Source of the DNA: Rheinheimera soli
GTDB lineage: Bacteria; Pseudomonadota; Gammaproteobacteria; Enterobacterales; Alteromonadaceae
Assembly: GCF_021290985.1 (NCBI RefSeq)
Contig: NZ_JAJOYU010000037.1
Location: forward strand, 1-42,332
DNA length: 42,332 bases
Direction of reading: 5' to 3'
Shown piece after piece: positions 24,919 to 33,936 of this stretch (within the stretch, counting starts at the first letter, position 1; the number at the start of each line of letters is the position of its first letter). The position numbers and the translations under genes are program-made. Below the pieces are notes generated by a model. That model did no database searches, was not told the origin of the DNA, and saw only the letters and a list, made by a program, of their open reading frames with translations.

Positions 24919-24952
24919 ACACAAGGCACCTTTAAGGTGCCTTGTGTTTTTT
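24919..24952 (+). terminator. Terminator between pstS and pstC
   Basis: ACACAAGGCACCTT (24919-24932) and AAGGTGCCTTGTGT (24934-24947) form a 14-bp perfect inverted repeat followed by a run of six T residues. It lies 13 bp after the pstS stop and separates pstS from pstC. Confidence 0.92.
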
Positions 24953-24997
24953 CTATTGAAAACAATAGTTTGATTTTTTCTTGCCTGACTCGATTTG

Positions 24998-25013
24998 TGT
25001 CATTTATATGACA
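24998..25013. promoter_or_regulatory. Inverted pair of PhoB half-site cores upstream of pstC
   Basis: TGTCAT (24998-25003) and ATGACA (25008-25013) are head-to-head copies of the PhoB half-site core around TTAT. The pair lies 11 bp before the direct-repeat Pho box of pstC. It is a perfect palindrome but not the classic direct arrangement, so its role is uncertain. Confidence 0.35.
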
Positions 25014-25023
25014 AAAAACCACT

Positions 25024-25057
25024 CTGTAATATTTCCGTCATAAAACTCTACTATAGT
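25024..25057 (+). promoter_or_regulatory. Pho box and -10 of pstCAB-phoU
   Basis: CTGTAAT (25024-25030), ATTT, CCGTCAT (25035-25041), then 10 bp, then -10 TATAGT (25052-25057). Transcription should begin near 25064, downstream of several in-frame upstream start codons, which decides the pstC start at 25094. Confidence 0.82.
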
Positions 25058-25093
25058 TGCCAGCATCTAAAAGTAACTGGTGGTATAGCAACT

Positions 25094-27382
25094 ATGCACT
25101 CAACCCATCCAAGTCAGCAGTCAGCCGGTGATGCACCGCGTTCCTTACTGCCAACTGGTGAACGTCGTGCCCGTTTACGGCGCTGGCGCTCTGTTAAAGA
25201 TAAAATCTCCAAATATGGCATCAGCTTTGCCGGCATCAGTGTGGTGCTGGCTTTTGCTACTATATTTGTTTACCTGTTTTCTGAAGTAGGGCCCTTGTTT
25301 TCCTCTGCCTCAGTGGATCAGAAAACCAGCTATCAAAGCCCGGCTGCAAAACCTCTGTATAGCAATATAGAGCGTTATGGTGAGATAGGCTTAACAGTGA
25401 CAGCAGATGCCAAGCTGCAGTTTTTTAATGCGGATACAGGAGAGCTGAAGCAGCAAGTGCAGTTGGCTTTGCCTGCTGATGTCACAGTCACTACTTTTGC
25501 CAAAGCTGACCCTCGTACCGGCACTATCATTTTAGGTTTATCTAACGGTCAGGCATTGATTGCCAAGCACGAATATTTGCTGAGTTATCCAAATGATAAA
25601 CGTCAGGTGAATCCTAAGGTTAGTTACCCTTTAGGCGAAGCTCCTGTGCAGGTGGATGCACAAGGTCAGGCTTTAGTGGCTATTGCTATACAGGAAAAAG
25701 ACGAAAACCGGATGTTGAGTGCTTATACGGCTGATGGTCGTTTAGTGCTGTCAAATATGGTGGCCGAAACTGTATTCCTGACCGGCGAAACCACTGTAGT
25801 TCGCACAGATTATACTTTGCCAGATGCTCCAGCTTCAGCCAGCAGAATACTGATCGACAATACCTTTCAAAACCTGTTTGTTGCGGATAAAGCCGGACAA
25901 ATCCATTATTACGCCATCAATAACCCGGAGCAGGCGCGTTTAGTGCAAAGCGTCAATGCCGTCAGTTCTGGTGCGCAGATCACCGCCATTGAGTTTCTGG
26001 TCGGTACTGTGTCTTTGATTGTGGGCTCGTCTACCGGTGAATTGAGTCAATGGTTTTTAGTACGTGACCAGCACAATAACTTCGACTTAAAACAAATTCG
26101 TGATTTTGAGCAGCACCCTGGTGCTATTACTCAGATTGAAGCTGAATACTCCCGTAAAGGTTTTATGGCCATAGATGACAAGGGTCATTTGGGTATTCAT
26201 TACGGTACTTCAGCCCGCACTTTGTTTTTAGATGCCTTTGATGACGAGCAGATGGCAAAACAAATTGCTATTTCTCCTATTAATACCAATTTCCTGTTGC
26301 TGGATGACAAAGGTCAGATGCATAAGTTTGAGTTGGATAATGCTCACCCTGATGTGTCCTACAGAGCGCTGTGGAATGAAGTCTGGTACGAAGGCCGTGA
26401 TGAAGCCAAATACATTTGGCAAGCTTCTGCCGGTTCAGATGAATTTGAAGCCAAAATGAGCATGGTGCCTTTAGCTTTAGGGACTTTAAAAGCCGCATTT
26501 TTTGCCATGTTGTTTGCTACCCCTCTGGCTATTATGAGCGCCATTTATGTCGCTTACTTTATGACGCCAGTACTGCGTGGCAAAGTGAAGCCTACCATTG
26601 AAATTATGGCGGCCTTACCAACAGTTATTCTTGGTTTCTTAGCAGGTTTATGGCTGGCTCCTTTTGTGGAAGAGTATTTAAGTGCTGTGTTCGCCATTCT
26701 GATCCTGATGCCATTTATGATGTTAGGTGCAGCTTACTTGTGGCGCTTTATGCCTGAATCTATCCGCAACCGTTTTGGTTTAGGTTGGGAAGCAGCGTTT
26801 TTAGTGCCTGTGATTATTCTGTTTGGTTATTTGGCGATAAGTGCCAGCCCAGTGATCGACAACACCTTTTTTGATGGCAGCTTACGCCAGTGGTTTACCG
26901 ACAATGGCATTAACTACGACCAGCGTAATGCTCTGATTGTGGGTATCGCCATGGGCTTTGCTGTTATTCCAAATATCTTCTCTATTGCTGAAGATGCGAT
27001 TTTTAACGTGCCTCGCCACTTAACTCAGGGCTCTTTGGCTTTGGGTGCCACACCATGGCAAACCATGGTGGGTGTGGTATTGCCAACAGCAAGTCCTGGT
27101 GTGTTCGCGGCAGTGATGGTTGGTTTTGGCCGTGCCGTGGGTGAAACCATGATCGTACTGATGGCGACAGGTAACAGCCCAGTAGTGAACTTTAATATCT
27201 TCGAAGGTATGCGTACTTTATCCGCCAATATAGCGGTGGAGTTACCTGAGACAGCTGTTGGCAGCACCCACTTCCGTGTGTTGTTCCTCGCTGCGCTGGT
27301 GTTGTTTGTCTTTACCTTTGTATTTAATACCCTCGCCGAAGTGATACGGCAGCGTTTACGTCAACGCTTCAGCAATCTGTAA
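25094..27382 (+). CDS. pstC: Large phosphate ABC transporter permease PstC
   Basis: A 762-residue permease, more than twice E. coli PstC. Residues 1-45 are cytoplasmic and basic, one transmembrane segment follows (about 47-67), then about 350 residues outside the membrane with repeated strand patterns resembling a beta-propeller (NTDGELK-, TADGRL-, VADKAGQIHYYAI-like units). The C-terminal part carries the BPD transmembrane domain with PTVILGFLAGLWLAP and ALGATPWQTMVGVVLPTASPG, the loop that contacts PstB. The reading frame is open from 24995, but the Pho promoter lies inside that extension, so ATG 25094 is the likely start (weak GGTGG site). Such enlarged PstC proteins occur in Vibrio- and Shewanella-like bacteria. 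It is the first gene of pstC-pstA-pstB-phoU. Confidence 0.93.
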   Translation: MHSTHPSQQSAGDAPRSLLPTGERRARLRRWRSVKDKISKYGISFAGISVVLAFATIFVYLFSEVGPLFSSASVDQKTSYQSPAAKPLYSNIERYGEIGLTVTADAKLQFFNADTGELKQQVQLALPADVTVTTFAKADPRTGTIILGLSNGQALIAKHEYLLSYPNDKRQVNPKVSYPLGEAPVQVDAQGQALVAIAIQEKDENRMLSAYTADGRLVLSNMVAETVFLTGETTVVRTDYTLPDAPASASRILIDNTFQNLFVADKAGQIHYYAINNPEQARLVQSVNAVSSGAQITAIEFLVGTVSLIVGSSTGELSQWFLVRDQHNNFDLKQIRDFEQHPGAITQIEAEYSRKGFMAIDDKGHLGIHYGTSARTLFLDAFDDEQMAKQIAISPINTNFLLLDDKGQMHKFELDNAHPDVSYRALWNEVWYEGRDEAKYIWQASAGSDEFEAKMSMVPLALGTLKAAFFAMLFATPLAIMSAIYVAYFMTPVLRGKVKPTIEIMAALPTVILGFLAGLWLAPFVEEYLSAVFAILILMPFMMLGAAYLWRFMPESIRNRFGLGWEAAFLVPVIILFGYLAISASPVIDNTFFDGSLRQWFTDNGINYDQRNALIVGIAMGFAVIPNIFSIAEDAIFNVPRHLTQGSLALGATPWQTMVGVVLPTASPGVFAAVMVGFGRAVGETMIVLMATGNSPVVNFNIFEGMRTLSANIAVELPETAVGSTHFRVLFLAALVLFVFTFVFNTLAEVIRQRLRQRFSNL

Positions 27383-27397
27383 TTAAGGGGCACTTTG

Positions 27398-29077
27398 ATG
27401 AAATCTTTATTTGGCGTAAGAGCCTGGTTCAGATCAGGGACTCCCTGGATTTGGTTAAACGCCGGTGCTATCGCTTTGTGTCTGGTGATGGTGATCGGTG
27501 TGTTGGGTCTGATTGTGGTGCGTGGTGGCAGTCACTTCTGGCCTGCGGATTTACAGCAGACAGAATGGTCGCCTGAATCCGGTCAGAAAAAAGTCATTAT
27601 GGGTGAACTGGTTCGTGCTGAAACAGTGTCTGCTGTGATGCTGCGTGAGTCAGGTGCTACAGTGCCGGCAGAGTTGGAAGCTGTGACCCGTTATTTGGTG
27701 AAAGTAGGTAACCGTGATCTGTATGGCCGCGATTTCTCCTGGTATATGGATTATGAAATTAGCGGCTGGACAGCGCCAGAAGGTGCTATTGCGCTGGAGC
27801 GTCGTGAGCGTGGCAATTTTTATGGTTTTCCATTAAAGCTGAACGAAGGCGATACCCTGATTGCTGAAGGTGCCGCCATGTGGCCTGAGTTGTTAAAACG
27901 GGTTGAACGTGCCAACGGTATTTTTCAGCAGATGAAAGATATCGAAAAAAATGACATCAGCCGCATCAATAACCAGATTGAAAAGTTACGTTTAACCGAA
28001 CGTCGCCTGGTGTTGGATAAAGTGTCTGATGCTGAAATGGCAGAATTCAAAGCTCAGGCGGAAGCAGAAAACAAAGTTCTGAACGATGAATATGCGGTGA
28101 TCCAACAAAAACTGGATCAACTGCGTGCTGAATCCAATCGTGATAACTTAGTTGCGCGTTCTGCGGAAGGCCGTGAAGTGACTATTTCGCTGGCGAACAT
28201 CGTCAAGGCTTTTGCGCCTAACGATATGTCGGTCTGGCAAAAAACCAGACATTACTTCAGTGGCATTGGCACTTTCCTGACAGAAGAGCCGCGGGAAGCC
28301 AATACCGAAGGCGGTATCTTCCCTGCTATTTTTGGTACTGTCACTATGGTTATTTTAATGGCTATTATCGTGACACCTTTTGGTGTGCTGGCGGCCATTT
28401 ATCTGCGTGAATATGCCAAACAAGGGCCACTGCTGAAGATCATCCGGATTTCGGTCTACAACCTTGCTGGTGTACCTTCAATCGTTTATGGTGTGTTTGG
28501 TTTAGGTTTCTTTGTGTACATTATGGGCGGCAGTATCGATCAGCTGTTTTACCCTGAAGCTTTACCAAGCCCGACTTTCGGTACTCCAGGTTTATTCTGG
28601 GCGTCGTTAACCCTTGCCTTGCTTACATTACCTGTGGTGATTGTATCGACGGAAGAAGGTTTATCCCGTATTCCAAGTACTATTCGTATGGGTAGTCTGG
28701 CCTTAGGTGCAACCAAGTCTGAAACCTTATGGAAAGTGGTAGTGCCGCTGGCCACTCCGGCTATGATGACGGGTTTAATTTTGGCTGTAGCCAGAGCTGC
28801 TGGTGAAGTAGCTCCGCTGATGCTGGTTGGTGTGGTGAAATTAGCTCCTACTTTACCTATAGATGGCAATTTCCCCTTTATTCACTTAGACCAGAAGATC
28901 ATGCACTTAGGTTTCCATGTGTTTGATGTGGGTTTCCAGAGTCCAAACGTTGAAGCCTCGCGTCCGTTGCTCTATGCCACAGCACTGGTACTGGTGTTAT
29001 TGATTGTGGTGCTGAATATGGCGGCTATTTATATGCGTAACAGATTACGTGAGAAATATCGCAGCGATACAGATTAG
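27398..29077 (+). CDS. pstA: Large phosphate ABC transporter permease PstA
   Basis: A 559-residue permease, nearly double E. coli PstA. After one transmembrane segment (about 20-45) comes an extra domain of over 200 residues, including a charged helical stretch (about 165-245; [18 protein letters not shown] then many Glu/Lys/Gln) that looks coiled-coil. The conserved C-terminal permease part carries [16 protein letters not shown] and [24 protein letters not shown], the PstB-coupling loop. The ATG at 27398 lies 7 bases after GGGG; the TTG at 27395 is too close. It begins 15 bp after the pstC stop. The extra domains of PstC and PstA may face each other in the periplasm, which is inference. Confidence 0.93.
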   Translation: MKSLFGVRAWFRSGTPWIWLNAGAIALCLVMVIGVLGLIVVRGGSHFWPADLQQTEWSPESGQKKVIMGELVRAETVSAVMLRESGATVPAELEAVTRYLVKVGNRDLYGRDFSWYMDYEISGWTAPEGAIALERRERGNFYGFPLKLNEGDTLIAEGAAMWPELLKRVERANGIFQQMKDIEKNDISRINNQIEKLRLTERRLVLDKVSDAEMAEFKAQAEAENKVLNDEYAVIQQKLDQLRAESNRDNLVARSAEGREVTISLANIVKAFAPNDMSVWQKTRHYFSGIGTFLTEEPREANTEGGIFPAIFGTVTMVILMAIIVTPFGVLAAIYLREYAKQGPLLKIIRISVYNLAGVPSIVYGVFGLGFFVYIMGGSIDQLFYPEALPSPTFGTPGLFWASLTLALLTLPVVIVSTEEGLSRIPSTIRMGSLALGATKSETLWKVVVPLATPAMMTGLILAVARAAGEVAPLMLVGVVKLAPTLPIDGNFPFIHLDQKIMHLGFHVFDVGFQSPNVEASRPLLYATALVLVLLIVVLNMAAIYMRNRLREKYRSDTD

Positions 29078-29085
29078 AACTCAGC

Positions 29086-29104
29086 AGGCCTGCACGGCAG
29101 GCCT
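29086..29104 (+). other. Intercistronic hairpin between pstA and pstB
   Basis: AGGCCTGC (29086-29093) pairs perfectly with GCAGGCCT (29097-29104) around a 3-base loop. No T-run follows, so it is more likely a stability or processing element within the pstCAB-phoU message. Confidence 0.5.
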
Positions 29105-29142
29105 TGTATGCTGAACCCAATTTCGCAGACCAATTTCATAGA

Positions 29143-29967
29143 ATGGTAATGAAGATGAATCAAGATAAATTAACAGTTCCACCAGTAGAAGCCGAATTGA
29201 AACTGTCGGATGAAAAAATCAAACTTCAGGTCAATGATCTGAAGCTGTATTACGGTGATGCGCTGGCATTAAAAAGCGTCAATATGACGATCCCGGAAAA
29301 ACGCGTTACTGCTTTTATCGGCCCTTCAGGCTGTGGTAAATCCACCTTGTTACGCTGTTTTAACCGGATGAATGACTTAGTGGATATCTGCCGTATTGAA
29401 GGTGAGATTTTAATGGATGGTCAGAATATTTATGACCCGAAAATTGACGTGGCTGAATTACGCCGTCAAGTCGGCATGGTATTCCAGAAACCTAATCCAT
29501 TCCCAAAAAGTATTTACGAAAATGTGGCTTATGGCTTGCGTCTGCAAGGTGTAAAAGATAAACGCATTTTGGATGAAGTGGTCGAAACCTCATTAAAGGG
29601 TGCCGCTTTGTGGAATGAAGTAAAAGACCGTTTGCATGACAATGCCTTTGGTTTGTCTGGTGGTCAGCAACAACGTTTAGTCATAGCACGAGCTATTGCG
29701 ATTGAACCTGAAGTGTTATTACTGGATGAGCCAGCTTCAGCCTTGGACCCAATTTCCACGCTGAAAATTGAAGAACTGATTTATGAGCTCAAAGATAAAT
29801 ACACTATCGTGATTGTTACCCACAATATGCAGCAGGCAGCCCGTGTATCGGACTATACTGCCTTTATGTATATGGGTGATTTAATTGAGTTTGATGCCAC
29901 CAATAAGATGTTCACCAATCCATCGCAGCAACAAACCGAAGATTACATCACAGGCCGTTTTGGTTAA
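29143..29967 (+). CDS. pstB: Phosphate ABC transporter ATP-binding protein PstB
   Basis: The ATPase of the Pst complex. From the chosen start: Walker [10 protein letters not shown] (60-68), Q-loop in VFQKPNPFP, signature LSGGQQQR (171-178), Walker B VLLLDEP (191-197) and the switch histidine in VTHNMQQA. It powers phosphate import and, with PhoU, signals to PhoR. The start is uncertain: the frame is open from a TTG at 29104 and has ATGs at 29143, 29149 and 29155, none with a strong ribosome site. An N-terminal extension before the ABC domain (about 20 residues more than E. coli) is present in any case. Confidence 0.94.
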   Translation: MVMKMNQDKLTVPPVEAELKLSDEKIKLQVNDLKLYYGDALALKSVNMTIPEKRVTAFIGPSGCGKSTLLRCFNRMNDLVDICRIEGEILMDGQNIYDPKIDVAELRRQVGMVFQKPNPFPKSIYENVAYGLRLQGVKDKRILDEVVETSLKGAALWNEVKDRLHDNAFGLSGGQQQRLVIARAIAIEPEVLLLDEPASALDPISTLKIEELIYELKDKYTIVIVTHNMQQAARVSDYTAFMYMGDLIEFDATNKMFTNPSQQQTEDYITGRFG

Positions 29968-29994
29968 CGGATTAGCCCCCACGAGGAGAGAGCG

Positions 29995-30705
29995 ATGGAC
30001 AAAATGAATTTAACGAAACACATTTCCAGCCAGTTTAATGAAGAAATTGAGCAGGTTCGTAACCATGTGATGGCAATGGGCGGTTTAATTGAGCAACAAC
30101 TGGCTGATGCGCTGAATGCTATTGCCAGCAGTGATGCTGAGTTAGCTCGTCAAGTGATCGCCAATGATGTGAAAGTAAACGACTGGGAAATTAAAATTGA
30201 CCACGAATGCACCCGCATCATTGCCAAACGCCAGCCAGCAGCCAGCGATTTACGTTTGATTATGGCTATTATCAAAACCATTTCAGACTTAGAGCGTATT
30301 GGTGATGAAGCCGAGCGTATCGCCAAGGTAGCTCTGGAGTCCTTTAACAGTGCTCAGCAGGATTTGCTGGTCAATCTGGATAATATGGGCCGCCATGTCG
30401 CGCAGATGCTGCACGATGTGCTGGATGCTTTTGCCCGTATGGATGTCGAAGCTGCATTAGCTGTACACCGTGAAGACAAAAAAGTAGACCGTGAGTACGA
30501 AGCCATCACCCGTCAGTTGATGACTTATATGATGGAAGATCCACGTTCTATTCCTAAGATCATGAATGTATTGTGGTCTGCCCGTTCTATGGAACGTATT
30601 GGCGATCGTTGTAAAAACGTGGCTGAATACATAGTCTTCCTGGTCAAAGGCAAAGATGTGCGCCATAGTGATGATGAAAAATTAGAGCGAGACGCACGCA
30701 GTTAA
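29995..30705 (+). CDS. phoU: Phosphate transport and signalling regulator PhoU
   Basis: A 236-residue helical protein made of two PhoU repeats; metal-binding ExxxD-type motifs fall in [11 protein letters not shown] and [16 protein letters not shown]. PhoU dampens PstSCAB and promotes PhoR phosphatase activity when phosphate is plentiful. The ATG at 29995 has a strong GAGGAGAG ribosome site. It is the last gene of the pstCAB-phoU transcript and is followed by a strong terminator. Confidence 0.96.
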   Translation: MDKMNLTKHISSQFNEEIEQVRNHVMAMGGLIEQQLADALNAIASSDAELARQVIANDVKVNDWEIKIDHECTRIIAKRQPAASDLRLIMAIIKTISDLERIGDEAERIAKVALESFNSAQQDLLVNLDNMGRHVAQMLHDVLDAFARMDVEAALAVHREDKKVDREYEAITRQLMTYMMEDPRSIPKIMNVLWSARSMERIGDRCKNVAEYIVFLVKGKDVRHSDDEKLERDARS

Positions 30706-30728
30706 AAAAATCAGCATTCAGTTGTCAT

Positions 30729-30765
30729 AAAAGCCTGATAAAACCTATGTTTTATCAGGCTTTTT
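30729..30765 (+). terminator. Terminator of pstCAB-phoU
   Basis: AAAAGCCTGATAAAAC (30729-30744) pairs perfectly with GTTTTATCAGGCTTTT (30749-30764) around CTAT, a 16-bp inverted repeat ending in a T-run. It separates phoU from the DUF47-pit pair. Confidence 0.92.
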
Positions 30766-30859
30766 ATATTCTGGCCTTTTAAGGCGTTTTTATTACACTT
30801 TGATTGCAGTACAATGCGCGCCGACTTTCGTCAACTCAACAACAAGAGGCACACTCATT

Positions 30860-31534
30860 ATGCCAAATCACTTTTTGGCGGTTTTCGCAAAATCCCCTAT
30901 CAAGCCACTGGAAGAGCATATCAAAAAGGTTTTTGATGCCAGCCTGTTGCTGCTGCCATTTTTTGACGCAGTATTTTTAAAAGATTGGGAGAAAGCGGCT
31001 GAAGTTCGCAAATCTATTGTGACGTTGGAAAAGGATGCCGACAATTTAAAACGTGATATCCGTGTGCATTTACCACGTGGATTGTTTTTACCTGTCGAGA
31101 GAACAGACTTATTAGAGCTGGTTTCACAGCAGGATAAAATCGCCAACAAAGCTAAAGACATCACTGGCCGTGTTTTAGGTCGTGAACTGGAAATTCCTGC
31201 CCCTATTCAGGTGGAATTTAAAGCTTATTTACAGCGTTGTATTGATGCTGTGGAATTAGCCAGCGAAGCGATCAATGAACTGGACGAGTTGCTGGAAACT
31301 GGTTTCCGTGGCCGTGAAGTCGACTTAGTGATCAAAATGGTGGAACGTATCGATGAAATCGAACACGACACTGACCAGTTGCAAATCAATTTACGTAAAT
31401 TTGTTCGTAAAGCTGAAGCCGAAATGAATCCGGTTGATGTGATGTTCCTGTACCGCACTTTGGAGTGGGTAGGCGATTTAGCTGACTGTGCTCTGAAAGT
31501 AGGTTCGCGTCTTGAAATCATGTTGGCTCGTTAA
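30860..31534 (+). CDS. DUF47 (TIGR00153) PhoU-like protein
   Basis: A 224-residue helical protein distantly related to PhoU, in the DUF47/TIGR00153 family that commonly pairs with PiT transporters. The start MPNHFLAVFAKSPIKPLEEH is typical; RVHLPRGLFLPVERTDLLELVSQQD and RIDEIEHDTDQLQ are family hallmarks. The ATG at 30860 follows AAGAGG; the frame is open further upstream, but a start there would lack family support. It probably modulates the adjacent Pit transporter. I see no convincing Pho box between the phoU terminator and this gene; a weak TACAAT lies near 30812. Confidence 0.92.
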   Translation: MPNHFLAVFAKSPIKPLEEHIKKVFDASLLLLPFFDAVFLKDWEKAAEVRKSIVTLEKDADNLKRDIRVHLPRGLFLPVERTDLLELVSQQDKIANKAKDITGRVLGRELEIPAPIQVEFKAYLQRCIDAVELASEAINELDELLETGFRGREVDLVIKMVERIDEIEHDTDQLQINLRKFVRKAEAEMNPVDVMFLYRTLEWVGDLADCALKVGSRLEIMLAR

Positions 31535-31553
31535 TTCTTAAGGTAATTCAAAC

Positions 31554-32822
31554 ATGGATATTTTAACTACGTACGGCTATACGCTGATTATCGTAGCCGC
31601 TGTATTCGGCTTTATTATGGCTTATGGTGTAGGTGCCAACGATGTGGCAAACGCTATGGGGACCTCAGTAGGATCCAAAGCTTTAACTGTGAAACAAGCA
31701 ATTTTTATTGCTGCTATTTTTGAGTTCGCTGGTGCTTATTTAGCCGGTGGTTCAGTGACCTCTACTATTCGTAGTGGCATTGTTGACCCTATTCATTTCG
31801 CCGCAGCGCCTGAGCTGTTGGTGTTTGGTATGATTGGCGCCTTACTGGCTGCCGGTACCTGGTTGCTGGTTGCATCTTATTACGGCTGGCCAGTATCTAC
31901 CACTCACTCTATTGTTGGCGCCATTATTGGTTTTGCTGCTGTAGGAGTAGGTGTTGATGCAGTGGAATGGGGCAAAGTAGGCGGCATAGTCGGCAGTTGG
32001 GTGGTCACTCCTGTACTGGCTGGTATTCTGGCGTACTTAATTTTTATGAGTGCCCAGCGTTTAATCTTTGATACCGACAATCCACTGGCCAATGCAAAAA
32101 AATATGTGCCTTTTTATATGGCTTTTGCAGCGCTGATGATGGCTTTGGTCACTGTGACTAAAGGTTTAACTCATGTGGGTTTAGACCTGAGCACAGAACA
32201 AAACCTGATGATCGCCGGCAGTATAGCCATAGTAGTGGGCATAGTAGGTAAAATCGCTATTAGCCGGGTGCATATAGACCCAATGGCTGATAAAGAAATG
32301 CATTTTACCAACGTGGAAAAAATCTTCGGTATTCTGATGATCACCACGGCCTGTTGTATGGCTTTTGCTCACGGTTCTAACGATGTGGCGAATGCTATTG
32401 GTCCTCTGGCCGCTGTGGTCAGCGTGATCCAATCAGGTGGTGAAGTTGCAGGCAGAGCTGAACTGGATTGGTGGATTTTACCTTTAGGCGCTGTGGGTAT
32501 TGTGATTGGTTTAGCTACTTTAGGCGCTAAAGTGATTAAAACCATAGGTACAGCTATTACGCATTTAACCCCAAGTCGTGGTTTTGCTGCAGAAATGTCA
32601 GCAGCTACCACAGTGGTGATTGCATCTGGTACTGGTTTACCTATCTCTACGACTCAGACCTTAGTTGGTGCCGTATTGGGTGTAGGTTTAGCTCGAGGTA
32701 TTGCTGCGCTTAATTTAGGTGTAGTACGTAACATCTTTATATCATGGGTTGTCACTTTGCCTGTGGGTGCTGGTTTGTCTATTTTGTTTTTCTTTATCAT
32801 CAAAGCGATTTTCAGCGCATGA
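31554..32822 (+). CDS. pit: Inorganic phosphate transporter, PiT family
   Basis: A 422-residue membrane protein. The two family signatures are present: GANDVANAMGTSVGSKALT near the N-terminus and FAHGSNDVANAIGPLAAV in the second half, plus the SGTGLPISTTQTLVGAVLG block. PiT proteins take up phosphate, or metal-phosphate, using a cation gradient, and serve as low-affinity carriers when phosphate is plentiful. The ATG at 31554 is 19 bp after the DUF47 gene, so the two are co-transcribed. A strong terminator follows. The proximity to pst places both low- and high-affinity systems side by side. Confidence 0.95.
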   Translation: MDILTTYGYTLIIVAAVFGFIMAYGVGANDVANAMGTSVGSKALTVKQAIFIAAIFEFAGAYLAGGSVTSTIRSGIVDPIHFAAAPELLVFGMIGALLAAGTWLLVASYYGWPVSTTHSIVGAIIGFAAVGVGVDAVEWGKVGGIVGSWVVTPVLAGILAYLIFMSAQRLIFDTDNPLANAKKYVPFYMAFAALMMALVTVTKGLTHVGLDLSTEQNLMIAGSIAIVVGIVGKIAISRVHIDPMADKEMHFTNVEKIFGILMITTACCMAFAHGSNDVANAIGPLAAVVSVIQSGGEVAGRAELDWWILPLGAVGIVIGLATLGAKVIKTIGTAITHLTPSRGFAAEMSAATTVVIASGTGLPISTTQTLVGAVLGVGLARGIAALNLGVVRNIFISWVVTLPVGAGLSILFFFIIKAIFSA

Positions 32823-32841
32823 TCCCAGCTGTTGTTTGATT

Positions 32842-32870
32842 AAAAATCCCGGCTGTTGCCGGGATTTTTT
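32842..32870 (+). terminator. Terminator of DUF47-pit
   Basis: AAAAATCCCGGC (32842-32853) pairs perfectly with GCCGGGATTTTT (32858-32869) around TGTT, followed by further T residues. Confidence 0.93.
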
Positions 32871-33021
32871 TATTTTTACTGAAATCTAAGATGTGAGAGG
32901 GCAGAGTGTCTGCTCTGAACGATTTGGCTGCTTTCTGTCGCAAAATAAGCTATCGCCGCTTTGCTTTCTGATGTTATTCGATTAAATTGGTTTTAACTGA
33001 GTTTGGTCATCGGAATTAAAG

Positions 33022-33933
33022 ATGAAACGAGTGCCTAGTATCAAACAGCTGCAATACCTTTTGGCCCTGCATGAACATCAGCATTTTGGTCGTGCTGCTG
33101 AAGCTTGTTATATAGGCCAGTCTACTTTAAGCGCTGCAATTGCCAATTTAGAAGAAACGATGAACGCGCAGTTGCTGGAGCGTGATCATAAAACTTTTAT
33201 TTTTACCCCGCTGGGTGAAGACGTGGTACGTCAGGCTCGTTATATAGTGGAGCAGTGCGAAGAGTTAACACAATTTGCTAAATGTCAGGGCAAGCCGATG
33301 GCTGGGCCGCTGCGTTTAGGCTGTATTCCCACCATTGCACCTTTTGTTTTAAGTGAAGTGATGGCACTGGCCCGTGAGCGCTTTCCTGAATTGCAGTTAT
33401 TACTGCGAGAAGATACGACGGAGAATTCCTTGCAGTCATTGATTGAAGGCCGTCTGGATTTAGTCTTGTTAGCTCTGCCTTATGATACTGGCACTTTGCA
33501 TACCGAAGTACTGGCACAAGATTCGTTTAAACTGGTGTTGCATAAAGATTGGCTGGACCGTGGTTTTCAGCAAGATATCAGCCAGTGGCCTGATGAAAGT
33601 ATCTTCCTGTTAGAGCGTGAGCACTGCATGACAGGTCATGCCGTCAAAGCTTGTGAGCTGGATGATAACCGTAAAGTAAATCCGTTTTTTGCTACCAGTT
33701 TGCATACCTTAAGTCAGATGGTGAATAACAAGCTGGGTGTGACTTTTATGCCGCAGATGGCGATTAACAGTGGTTTGTTGCGTGGCACTGAACTGGTGGC
33801 TCAGAAACCAAGCTCTGGCCAGGCGTATCGTGATATTGGAGTAGCATGGCGTCCTACGTCCAGCAAGTTACGCAGTTATCGTCAGATGGCGCAGTTAATT
33901 ACGGAAGTTCTGCAGCAAAAATGCAGTGACTAA
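33022..33933 (+). CDS. oxyR: Hydrogen-peroxide-sensing regulator OxyR
   Basis: A 303-residue LysR regulator identified as OxyR by the redox pair Cys202 and Cys211 (HCMTGHAVKAC), nine residues apart as in E. coli OxyR Cys199/Cys208. The N-terminal HTH (FGRAAEACYIGQSTLSAAIANLE) and the sensor segment RLGCIPTIAPFVL also fit. Peroxide forms a disulfide between the cysteines, switching it to an activator of catalase and peroxidase genes. The ATG at 33022 is preceded by a GGAATTAAAG. It stands alone after the pit terminator and converges on the following gene. Confidence 0.95.
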   Translation: MKRVPSIKQLQYLLALHEHQHFGRAAEACYIGQSTLSAAIANLEETMNAQLLERDHKTFIFTPLGEDVVRQARYIVEQCEELTQFAKCQGKPMAGPLRLGCIPTIAPFVLSEVMALARERFPELQLLLREDTTENSLQSLIEGRLDLVLLALPYDTGTLHTEVLAQDSFKLVLHKDWLDRGFQQDISQWPDESIFLLEREHCMTGHAVKACELDDNRKVNPFFATSLHTLSQMVNNKLGVTFMPQMAINSGLLRGTELVAQKPSSGQAYRDIGVAWRPTSSKLRSYRQMAQLITEVLQQKCSD

Positions 33934-33936
33934 AAC

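Noticed and set aside
24995-25093. N-terminal extension of PstC
   Set aside because: The Pho promoter and expected transcription start (about 25064) lie within it, so it is not translated from this message.
30722-30739. TTGTCAT-AAAA-GCCTGAT as a Pho box for DUF47-pit
   Set aside because: The second half matches only 4 of 7 positions and it lies in the left arm of the phoU terminator.
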